This document shows positions 8,306-14,800 of a DNA stretch of 14,800 nt, piece by piece. The DNA comes from Gracilaria vermiculophylla (taxonomy: Eukaryota > Rhodophyta > Florideophyceae > Gracilariales > Gracilariaceae): positions 4,897,451 to 4,912,250 of the forward strand of contig JAHNZQ020000308.1 of the NCBI GenBank assembly GCA_019155205.2. Direction: 5' to 3'. Both the position numbers and the translations under genes were made by a program. Position 1 is the first letter of the stretch, and the number at the start of each line of letters is the position of its first letter. Under the pieces are notes generated by a model that was given only the letters and a program-made list of their open reading frames with translations, was not told the origin of the DNA and did not search any database.

Positions 8306-9301
8306 ATGAGTACGAGCGCCGCAGAGTCCACCGCAGATGTCATTTTAAAGGAGTACTTCACGTTCCTCTCTAAATTAAGAAATAGTTTCAACGACCCTGC
8401 CGAAGGCATTCCGGTTGAAGATGTGGTTCTAGCATCAAGCTTTGCAAGTGGTTCGAATCTAACCCAACACATGGTGTATCAAATTCTCGTGGCCGCCAAT
8501 CGTGTTCCAACCGACCCTGACGGGAGTGATTACATCGATACCACGGAAGTCGTTCCCGTATCGGAGCTGCGAAACTTCATGAAGCTCAAAGAGCCACATC
8601 ACCGTAGCGATCCGCAGGTGTGGAAAACGCATTTGGTGATGACGCCATTCCAGAAATATGAGGGATACGAACAGAGGAAATACATATACTGCATTCGAAA
8701 TCCTCTCGAAGTTTGTCGCAGTTTTCTCGACTTCAGTGGTGAGTGGTTCACTGGTATGAGTTTGAGCGACCCTGCAGTTCGTGAGGTCATTTACCCGCAA
8801 TACTTCATGGAATATTTTCTCGAAGCTCAACGTTTGCCGGACGGTTCGTACCCAAAGAGCTTTGAGAGGCCCAGCCTTTGGTTCAGGCATGTAAAGACTT
8901 GGACTGAAAACGATGTCGGTAACACTCTGTATCTGATATACGAAGACATTATCGAGAACTTTCCAAGTACAATTAGTACTGTTGCCAAGTTTCTTGGAGT
9001 ACAACTTTCAGAAGACCATCTTGAACAAGTTGCGAGCAGATGCGATCGCAGCTGGATGGCAAACAATCCAAGAATGAAAGCACATGTGTTAAGCAAGTGC
9101 TTCGGATTGAATGTTGAAAAGTCATCCCGAACCCGTCGTCTGGATTCTTTGAGCTTCAGGGATATCGAGTTGCCTGTATTTTGCAAGGAGGCTTGCTGGA
9201 ACATGTTCCATGATGCGATTGGTATACGGACGTACGAGGAACTTGTCGATGGCTTGAGAAAAAGAAACCAGAAGCTGTTGGCGGGAAAGCGGTTTGCGTG
9301 A
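8306..9301 (+). CDS. Sulfotransferase (Sulfotransfer_1-like) with atypical PAPS loop
   Basis: Intronless frame of 331 codons from ATG 8306 (AACA before the ATG; the GTG 45 bases upstream is not a eukaryotic start). The protein resembles PAPS-dependent sulfotransferases. It has a 5'-phosphosulfate-loop position at ASSFASGSNLTQHM (43-56), a KTHL block (107-110) carrying the candidate catalytic His109, the 3'-phosphate-binding motif YIYCIRNPLEVCRSF (126-140) with Arg131 and Ser139, and LYLIYEDI (208-215), the family's YED motif. The length is that of a soluble enzyme of about 300-330 residues. No signal peptide or membrane segment is visible, so it is probably cytosolic; the acceptor cannot be told. 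The loop is unusual: the Lys (or Arg) that normally precedes Ser-Gly is Ala47, and the Trp/Phe end of the motif is Asn-Leu. The C-terminal RKG motif is not evident either. A 5' paralogue with the same loop lies at 14433. Confidence 0.82.
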   Translation: MSTSAAESTADVILKEYFTFLSKLRNSFNDPAEGIPVEDVVLASSFASGSNLTQHMVYQILVAANRVPTDPDGSDYIDTTEVVPVSELRNFMKLKEPHHRSDPQVWKTHLVMTPFQKYEGYEQRKYIYCIRNPLEVCRSFLDFSGEWFTGMSLSDPAVREVIYPQYFMEYFLEAQRLPDGSYPKSFERPSLWFRHVKTWTENDVGNTLYLIYEDIIENFPSTISTVAKFLGVQLSEDHLEQVASRCDRSWMANNPRMKAHVLSKCFGLNVEKSSRTRRLDSLSFRDIELPVFCKEACWNMFHDAIGIRTYEELVDGLRKRNQKLLAGKRFA

Positions 9302-9848
9302 TGGGGTGCAGCTGTACTGATACATTATTACCATTTGGTCGACAAGCTCATGCTGCTGTCAAGCTGAACTATAGGCGAATTGAAGCCCTGTCGTTTTCAT
9401 AGTGATAGACTTGACATGTCAGAGAGAAATGGGTCTCAACATCAGACTTATGAAGGCCAAAAGCGTTCGAGATTGTGTGAACGTCAAGCCAACTTGCCTC
9501 TGGCCGATACCCAGAAGATAGTGATGGTAACACGTAACCCTTCGCACTGTGGTCTTTTACTCAGCGTTGTTGGGGAGTGCCGTCAGAGGCATTCATTGTT
9601 GATAGTTCAAAGCGTAGTGATGTCCAGTACTAATCGAAGGGAAACTGGATTTTTAGGCACGCGGTAATTTCCGGCACCGGTGCCGTACTGCTGCACCACT
9701 GCCACACCAAATTATCGCAGCAGTCCTCAGACCACGGACCCACGCAAGCCAATGGCCACTATCGTTGTCGTAGCTCGTAGTCTCATCTCTCACGTTACCC
9801 ACCCTGCTCCTCGCAGAGCATCCCCAATTTCTGCGTTGCCTCCCCAAA
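9302..9848. other. Intergenic region before the DUF1138 gene
   Basis: About 550 bp with no supportable gene. A 96-codon frame around 9380-9667 has no recognisable features. The 14-bp palindrome CGGCACCGGTGCCG sits at 9672-9685, about 165 bp before the next ATG, and contains the same nonamer found in tandem upstream of the AP-1 gene. Confidence 0.4.
9672..9685. promoter_or_regulatory. 14-bp palindrome CGGCACCGGTGCCG, possible regulatory site
   Basis: A perfect 14-bp palindrome upstream of the DUF1138 gene that could bind a dimeric regulator. Its core ACCGGTGCC recurs twice at 2376-2393. No other evidence. Confidence 0.25.
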
Positions 9849-10250
9849 ATGACCATCGTCGATCGTTCCAACACTAACTGGACGCCGTGGCCGCGTCTCG
9901 CCGGTATTCCGCAGCGGTTTCAAATTATTGGTGGGGTTGCAGCCATAATGGGCGCCGCTGCCATTCTTGTCCAAGTCCGAGCATCTCGAGGTACGTTATG
10001 AGTCCATCTATTTTATCCGATCCCACCGCAGCATCAGTTATGTTTTTTCTTTTCATATCTTACTTACCATATCATGCGAACTCAATTGTTTGCGAATTGT
10101 AACTGGGTTACCTGCCACATTATAGCAACGGTTCCTGGCACTTTGAGTAAGGAATGGAAAGCTGCAACTGAGAAAACTTTCGAAGCAAAGGAACGAGAGT
10201 CTGCCGATCCCGTTGTCATGAACCCAATCACGGCGTCCAGGAAAAAGTAA
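9849..10250 (+). CDS. DUF1138 family protein (ATOZI1-like), two exons
   Basis: Coding exons are 9849-9990 and 10126-10250; joined they give 88 residues. The intron (9991-10125, 135 bp, phase 1) has the donor GTACGT and the acceptor ATTATAG, and splicing creates the Ala codon before TVPGT. The second exon encodes PGTLSKEWKAATEKTFEAKE and then DPVVMNPITASRKK. This is the DUF1138 signature known from plant ozone-induced ATOZI1 proteins (P-G-T...K-E-W...A-T-x-K-x-F-x-A...P-V-V-M-N-P-I). The first exon gives a Trp/Pro-containing start (NWTPWPRLAGIP) and one hydrophobic segment at about residues 26-42 (IIGGVAAIMGAAAILV). Plant relatives have been found associated with mitochondrial cytochrome c oxidase, and the C-terminal pattern also recalls the tail of COX4, so a mitochondrial inner-membrane role is a reasonable inference. 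No start further upstream is needed. The protein is easily missed because it is short and spliced. Confidence 0.8.
9991..10125 (+). other. Intron of the DUF1138 gene
   Basis: A 135-bp GT-AG intron: donor G|GTACGT, a T-rich central part, acceptor CACATTATAG. Its removal joins two frames that together encode all conserved parts of the family, which is the evidence for the splice. Confidence 0.8.
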
Positions 10251-11503
10251 CTGTCTACCAAAAATACCTTTCCATTTGTTCTTTTCATCCTTCCTACGTA
10301 ATCAGGGACAGCCTACTCATACAAAAGTCGTGTTTGGAAAAGCATAGTAAACTTGTTTTTCTTAGTTTGTATCGCCGACAATCAGCGACGAGATTCCATT
10401 ATCATGTACCGACCCATGACATCAACCATGCGGGTTGTTTTGTTTGCGCTTCTGCCGAATTTCGCGGAGTGCTCGCCACATGGTCCCAAGAGGCATGCTC
10501 TGAAACACCAAAATACGATGGGAGAGAAATGTGCTTCTTTACATGGTGAGGAGCGCCGATCCACTCATGTGCGATGCATGCAAACGCTGTGCACAATGGA
10601 TAACCGGCGATCTATTTCTCCGATCTCCAATGATACTACCTCGTCTTCATTGCTCTTCACCTCAATCTTGTCAGCAGTGCAGTTCTGACACGCAGCTTAG
10701 CAATCGGCAGAAATGCGAATTTAGTCATGATCCCAAAGAAAACAATAATCCTTGGCAAGCTCGATTCGTAATTTGTTACGGTCCGCTTTTACCGACGAAG
10801 GAGAACATCTGACTCTGCACCGTCTCAGCCGGGCTCACGCTTTAAATCAGAAGTCGGTGCAAGAAAAGCCCAATAACTCCCGGTCGAATCAGAATGCCTC
10901 CATTCTTGCTCAAGAGGAACATGGTACGGAATATAGAGTCACGCAAGGGCTGTGCATAGCGCGTTTTAGAGAATCGATGCATGCATGAAATGCTATGCTC
11001 AAAATGCTTCTCTGTCCTTAAGCATTGACGGAACAATGCTCCAGGTTCTCCGACTTGTCAAACTGAATCATTTCACCGAAGATCGTTTAGGGTCTCCTAT
11101 AAGTCGTAAATCGTACGATTGAAGGAAGAAAACTTTATCTCACATGAAATCGTGCTTAAACAAAGGAAATGCATCACGTGCATCAACGCCTTCATCGGGG
11201 TCGAAAACGTCCAAGGAGCGTGGGACGGGCGATTGTTTCAACTCTTGGAGAAGAAAAACTTGGGAATGAATGAAGCTTTGTTCTGAGCTTTCTTAAACAT
11301 CAACTAGGAGAGAGGTGAAAATTGACGAAGTATTATCCGGCCTGTGATCCTTACTGTCATGCTAATGGCAACAATCTTCGCCTACCATTAATCCTGAGGG
11401 GAACATGATTATGGCCGCTACACAGGACCATTACCTACTAGCTCGACACACCTGCTGACGATGTTCAAGCTTTGATCCTGGTCAATCGACACCAGAAATT
11501 TAA
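10251..11503. other. Intergenic region with only weak coding hints
   Basis: About 1.25 kb. One weak candidate is an exon at 10404-10545 starting MYRPMTSTMRVVLFALLPNF, a secretory-signal-like N-terminus, ending at a donor-like G|GTGAGG. A C/T-rich tract ends in an acceptor-like GCAG at 10682, and joining there would add about 28 codons to a stop. Nothing identifies this as a real gene. The rest, including cysteine-containing frames near 10531-10812 and the stretch 10990-11500, shows nothing I can support. Confidence 0.3.
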
Positions 11504-11835
11504 ATGTCTACCGAAGGTACCTTTTACCCGATAAATCAGGTGAGTCGTGCCAGCCGCATGTAGAGTGATGGCTTTTCTCGCGTAGCATGAGACGAGGCGT
11601 TGGGAGCAACCTGACCCGTTACAATTTACTTTTCAGAGTGATAGCGCAGATGGAGAAACTCTTCAACCTTACGTCCTGGAAGCGAGGATACAACACAAAG
11701 CTGTACATCTTATTCTTCACCAATTGTAATACGATTTTCACTCTTTAGGAGTTCAGGAGGTTGTATGCACTCAAGAACGTCGCGCGCCTGTGTTTAAACT
11801 CCTCTCTCTCTACCGTTCATGACCTTTTCGACTAG
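11504..11835 (+). CDS. Candidate three-exon gene for a 62-residue protein
   Basis: The proposed exons are 11504-11539, 11637-11702 and 11749-11835. The first splice is well supported: exon MSTEGTFYPINQ ends in a textbook donor CAG|GTGAGT, and a pyrimidine-rich TTACTTTTCAG acceptor at 11636 leads into SDSADGETLQPYVLEARIQH in phase 0. Without further splicing the frame ends at TAA 11727-11729, giving 42 residues. A second strong acceptor (TTTTCACTCTTTAG, 11748) could be paired with a donor GTACAT at 11703, giving a very short 46-bp intron and a C-terminus EFRRLYALKNVARLCLNSSL..., total 62 residues. An in-frame TAA precedes the ATG directly. The family is not recognised. The protein would be soluble, acidic in the middle and basic near the end. 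Confidence 0.35.
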
Positions 11836-11841
11836 TATACA

Positions 11842-12345
11842 ATGGTTCTTATTCCTCTCAAGTCTCAATACGTTAGAGCCTCATCTTCTCGCTTGTCTCT
11901 CTTCGCGGAGCTCGCTCTACTGCAATCTACCATATACTTCAACAGGTATTTTGAATGCCTCGCTCTGAGGAAAGGAGATCAAATTAGTGTCTATCACCAT
12001 CAGCGTCGAGTGGGTCTCTTTTCCATTATGGCACTTTTGACATTTCTCGGGATCGACGTGATTACGTCATGTCTCAGTGACCCCGCCACTCGAAGCACCT
12101 CGCTCAATCACCCATGCATTTCAATTGATGCCCTAACGCGTCGTTCTGGTCGTAATGGTCGTCTTCTTGAAGAATATTTTGTATCGTTTCAATGTATTGA
12201 CTTACGAGGTACAAATTTCCTGGTCAGGGCGGGGATTTTCAGTTTGAAAGAGAAACGGGTGAAGTGCGGTCATGCTCTTCTACAGTACCCTTCTCACAGG
12301 CCTGATTTGGTCACGTTAACAATTTATGTAAAATCTGCCATTTAG
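11842..12345 (+). CDS. Open frame of unknown status, ending at the Tc1 element
   Basis: A 167-codon frame with a real ATG at 11842, in the same frame as, and 6 bases after, the stop of the preceding candidate gene. The product (MVLIPLKSQYVRASSSRLSL...) has one hydrophobic segment (about residues 61-75, SIMALLTFLGIDVIT) and a basic centre, with no recognisable domain. Its TAG stop (12343-12345) is one base short of the target dinucleotide of the Tc1/mariner element, so if the frame is real the transposon inserted at or just past its end and may have truncated it. It may also be a 3' UTR or chance frame. Confidence 0.25.
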   Translation: MVLIPLKSQYVRASSSRLSLFAELALLQSTIYFNRYFECLALRKGDQISVYHHQRRVGLFSIMALLTFLGIDVITSCLSDPATRSTSLNHPCISIDALTRRSGRNGRLLEEYFVSFQCIDLRGTNFLVRAGIFSLKEKRVKCGHALLQYPSHRPDLVTLTIYVKSAI

Positions 12346-12348
12346 GTG

Positions 12349-13635
12349 AAGTCTGTTTCAAATGTATAGGACACCTGGCATTTTGATGCAAATCATCGTT
12401 TTTAGTACTGTAGTGCTACCAAAATCAGTTTTCAAAAAACTTCAAGTTAAAAACCGTTTCAAAATCATAGGACATTTCACTTTCAACCTTCATTTTGCCT
12501 TCTTCAGTGGATGATTTTCGCTTTTGTGTACCAAATAATACTAATTCAACGCTTTTGCATAGCGTTTCTCTAATGTCCCATACTTAAAATATTCATAGTT
12601 TTCGCGCTATTTTGCAATACTTTTCTTTTAATCAAAACCTGTTCAGAATGGCCTGTAATGGCCATAAATCATTCTAACGAGTACAGATTATTCGTTTTCA
12701 AAAGGGTTGAAGTAAATCTAACGCGTGACTATCTGCGTGGCATTAGTCCATAGCAAGCGAAGAACGTTTTTCATTGCTATAGACTACTAAACGGCGGCGC
12801 TATCTTGGTGAAAAATCAGTTTACATTTCTGATAAAATATGTAAAAATTTATAAAACGTTGTGTTACAGCATTTAAATGCCTTTTTTAGTCTGTAATGCT
12901 TACTGAAAAGGCTTTATATGTAGTTGTTTTCATCGAAAGTCCAGTACATAGCATAATATAAGCTCTAATAAAAATTTTCTATGTTCAATTTTTATTTGAT
13001 GTTTGTTGCTTATGATAGCAATATAGAAAACACTGTTGTTCATCTTAATCAAAGTTTTACTCATTTTCAAATTCATTGTTTTTGCAGCTGACTTTTTTTT
13101 CAGTGCTCATTGCATACTGTGGCACCATGATTTGTTTATTGGCAGCTTTCAGAAGGAAACGTTGTTCAGTTTTATAAACCGAAAGAACTTTAAAGCGTTT
13201 TTCATCACCATTTTATTCATTTTTTGTAAACGATTCGTTCTTTTCATGGTTTTTTTAAGTGCAAATGACATTGTCAAGATACTATTCTTGCAAATATTTA
13301 TGCTCATTGTTTTAGCTGAGCATTATTAAGCTATCAATAAAACTTTATGTTTATATTACAGAACATATTGAATAAACTGGTATAAAAATGAGAATAATGG
13401 CCTAGATCTAAGATACTATTTGAAGTATTGTGTTATAAGCTTTTATTTTACAAGAGCTTATGCCTTTTTGAGGAAAGAAAGCAACATGATGTGGAAATAA
13501 TCACGCGCGAGTTGGAAATGTCCTATATTTTTGAAACGCGTTTTTGAGGGTTTTAACGAAGGGGGGTGGCTACAGTAGGCAAAAATCCATATTTTGGCGC
13601 GGTTTTGCACTGTCCGATACTTTTGAAACGCACTG
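12349..13635 (-). mobile_element. Decayed Tc1/mariner DNA transposon (1.29 kb)
   Basis: AT-rich block bounded by inverted terminal repeats. The right end reads TTTTGAAACGCACTG followed by TA (13636-13637). The left end (from 12349, AAGTCTGTTTCAAATGTA...) matches its reverse complement at 20 of the 27 bases compared, flanking dinucleotide included, and is flanked by TG where TA is expected. Each end also has an internal copy of the repeat (left 12455-12478, right 13516-13539, nearly identical, CGTTTCAAAA..ATAGGACATTTC), about 90-100 bp in, an IR/DR layout as in Sleeping Beauty-like elements. The minus strand carries the transposase relic. The size is typical of full-length Tc1 elements. Confidence 0.82.
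12640..13200 (-). pseudogene. Tc1-type transposase relic (DD34E)
   Basis: In one minus-strand frame, HQDSAAV (12810-12790) corresponds to the family's Q-D-N-A motif with the second catalytic Asp. NPFEN (12708-12694) followed by SVLVRMIYG corresponds to N-P-I-E-N-x-W-x-x-L with the catalytic Glu. The Asp and Glu codons are 35 codons apart, i.e. exactly 34 residues between them, the Tc1 DD34E spacing. Two TAG codons just after HQDSAAV and a TAA in place of the Trp after NPFEN break the frame. A WTFDE (near 12942-12928) may be the first-Asp motif, but in another frame and too close, implying a deletion. Farther upstream, KRFKVLSVYKTEQRFLLKAA (from 13200) resembles the end of the DNA-binding region. 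It cannot make active transposase. Confidence 0.75.
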
Positions 13636-13744
13636 TACATAGCGTTTTGAAACGATATTACATAAACTATATGCAAAAAATAGCCTACAATACAGTACTG
13701 GCGCAATTTTTTGGGGTAATGCAGTTTTGAAACGCACTGTACAT
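13636..13744. repeat. Extra Tc1-type terminal repeats outside the element
   Basis: The 20-base string TTTTGAAACGCACTGTACAT at the right end of the element (13621-13640) recurs exactly at 13725-13744, 104 bp farther on, again ending CACTG-TA. A shorter core copy, TTTTGAAACG, lies at 13645. The right side thus has more repeat units than the left, either a duplicated terminus or the remnant of a second, nested element. Confidence 0.65.
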
Positions 13745-14306
13745 GACCTGGCTCTGAGCACTGCGACGCAGAGAGCTGGTCTTGGATGCCGAGCGTTTTG
13801 GTTTTGGCGACGTTTGTAGACCATTTTTATTGCAGAAACTGTCTTCAAATATTTGCCCAAATAGCACTTGGGCCGAGAGCTACATGAGCTTATACTTTAC
13901 TACACGTTCGGTTTCCTAAAGTACCGGCATTATTGCCAGTGTTAAACATTTTGACACTTCTCTGGTCGCGTGGGGAAATTAAACCTGTTGGCAAATGAGC
14001 AAAAGCATCATGTTGTGATAATTTGCTCGATTGCTACTGTGTAGGTTGAGATGCTCTTCTACAGTGAATCCGTTTGAGTCCAGTACTTAAATGCTTTGAA
14101 TCGCATTAGCCCGTAGAGTGCATCACGACATATAGTCCAAAAAAAGAATAAAATAGTGGTTCCAGCCAGGCAAGCAGAGAAGAACATATGTGCTGCTGAG
14201 AGCGGCTAAACCTGTCACGCTTATGGTCGCCGACCTAGGCTCTCGAAGAACACAAACTGAAGGTCTCGTGAGCCCTCTACCTCAAAATCTTTTCCAGGAT
14301 GAAATA
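13745..14306. other. Intergenic region before the sulfotransferase paralogue
   Basis: About 560 bp with base composition back to that of the gene-bearing parts. No gene, RNA or repeat is recognised. It is not visibly related to the sequence in front of the intact sulfotransferase, so the duplicated block starts only near 14307 (about 8181 in the other copy). Confidence 0.4.
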
Positions 14307-14330
14307 TCTTGCTTTTCAATATCTACGTAC

Positions 14331-14372
14331 TATAAATATCGCTGCCCCGGATAAACCGCTGCGTCTCATTCT
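14331..14372 (+). promoter_or_regulatory. Core promoter of the sulfotransferase paralogue
   Basis: TATAAATA at 14331-14338 and the initiator TCATTCT with A14368 are placed as in the intact copy. The sequence around and between them (CGCTGCCCCGGATAAACCGC) and the whole 5' UTR to the ATG are nearly identical between copies, so the promoter was duplicated with the gene. Confidence 0.55.
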
Positions 14373-14432
14373 CCATCTTCAACCTGAGTGAAAATCAAGA
14401 CATTCATCGGGCAGAAGTTCCGGTTCATAACA

Positions 14433-14660
14433 ATGAGTACGAGCGCTGTAGAGTCTACCGCAGATGTCTTTTTAAAGGAGTACTTCACGTTCCTCTCTAG
14501 ATCAAATGAAAGCTTAAACGACCCAGCCGAAGGCATCCCGGTTGATGATGTGATTATAGCATCAAGCTATGCAAGCGGTTCGAATCTAACCCAACACATG
14601 GTGTATCAAGTTCTCGTGGCCGCCAATCGTGTTCCAACCGACCCTGACGGGAGTGATTAC
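14433..14660 (+). pseudogene. Sulfotransferase paralogue, 5' fragment broken by insertion
   Basis: Starting at ATG 14433, 76 codons align without gaps to residues 1-76 of the sulfotransferase at 8306; I count 12 differences, several of them conservative (V/I, E/D, F/Y, K/R). The loop is ASSYASGSNLTQHM, again with Ala in place of the usual Lys. The match ends exactly after ...DPDGSDY (14660), and the following bases are unrelated. The frame then runs through foreign sequence for about 44 codons to a TAA at 14793. Lacking the 3'-phosphate motif and the catalytic His, this product cannot be an active enzyme. The 3' half presumably lies beyond the inserted element. Confidence 0.85.
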
Positions 14661-14800
14661 TGTAGTGCAAACCACGAACGTGGCACAGACAAGAGCCGCG
14701 TCGCGGAAGCACCACCAAGGTGTTCAAGCTTGCTCCCAATGAGAGGTGGCACAGCGAGAGAGCCCTCTGATAGGGTCGACACGAGCCGGGTGTAAATCCG
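14661..14800. mobile_element. Inserted element, probably 5' end of an LTR retrotransposon
   Basis: From 14661 the sequence is foreign to the sulfotransferase, more GC-rich than its surroundings, and begins TGTAGTGCAAACC. The terminal TG fits the TG...CA ends of LTRs. The candidate target-site duplication is the last 4-6 bases before it (ending GATTAC). Only 140 bases are visible, so the class is inferred, and another kind of insertion or rearrangement is possible. Confidence 0.5.

Noticed and set aside
8451..8466. GGTTCGAATCTAACCC, resembling a tRNA B box
   Set aside because: It is the coding sequence for GSNLTQ in the sulfotransferase, repeated in the paralogue, with no A box or cloverleaf around it.
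8459..9204. Minus-strand frames of 125-181 codons
   Set aside because: They are antisense to the sulfotransferase gene and have no recognisable domains.
13036..13329. 97-codon Phe/Ile-rich frame on the plus strand
   Set aside because: It lies antisense to the decayed transposase in AT-rich DNA; its composition reflects T-runs, not a membrane protein.
1..14800. CRISPR arrays, bacterial operons, rRNA or tRNA genes
   Set aside because: No regularly spaced repeats, no RNA gene signatures, and the gene structure is eukaryotic.

Overview
The window looks like nuclear DNA of an intron-poor eukaryote with a compact gene layout. A red alga of the florideophyte (Chondrus-like) type is my best guess, but this is inference. 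The support is: a clathrin-adaptor gene of 2.6 kb without introns, a few short GT-AG introns elsewhere, a plant/algal-type DUF1138 gene, duplicated sulfotransferase genes, and abundant transposon debris. Nothing looks prokaryotic: there are no operons, no Shine-Dalgarno-led gene chains, no CRISPR, and no tRNA or rRNA that I can see.

Layout, left to right. 1-297 (-) is the 5' part of an unidentified gene cut by the window edge. 430-816 (+) is a weak candidate for a small type II membrane protein. 1191-1691 (-) is a DUF985-type cupin protein. 2750-5335 (+) is a gamma-adaptin-like large subunit of the AP-1 clathrin adaptor; it carries an unusual insertion and has no ear domain. 5765-6496 (-) is a cysteine-rich predicted type II membrane protein of unknown function. 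6497-8180 holds no gene I can support, but contains a perfect 47-bp palindrome. 8306-9301 (+) is a sulfotransferase with a clear TATA/initiator promoter. 9849-10250 (+) is a two-exon DUF1138 gene that only appears when its 135-bp intron is removed. 11504-11835 (+) is a possible three-exon gene for a tiny protein. 11842-12345 (+) is an open frame of uncertain status.

The right end is mobile-element territory. 12349-13635 is a decayed Tc1/mariner element of about 1.29 kb. Its transposase remnant is on the minus strand, with DD34E spacing still measurable, and it has paired internal repeats at each end. Extra terminal-repeat copies lie just outside it. From about 14307 a second copy of the sulfotransferase promoter and 5' coding region begins. 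It is broken after codon 76 by sequence starting TGTAG, most simply the 5' end of an LTR retrotransposon that runs out of the window.

The genes do not form one pathway. The clearest story is local gene duplication of a sulfotransferase together with its core promoter, followed by loss of one copy through a transposon insertion. Both copies share an atypical PAPS-binding loop. I found no convincing wholly new multi-gene system.
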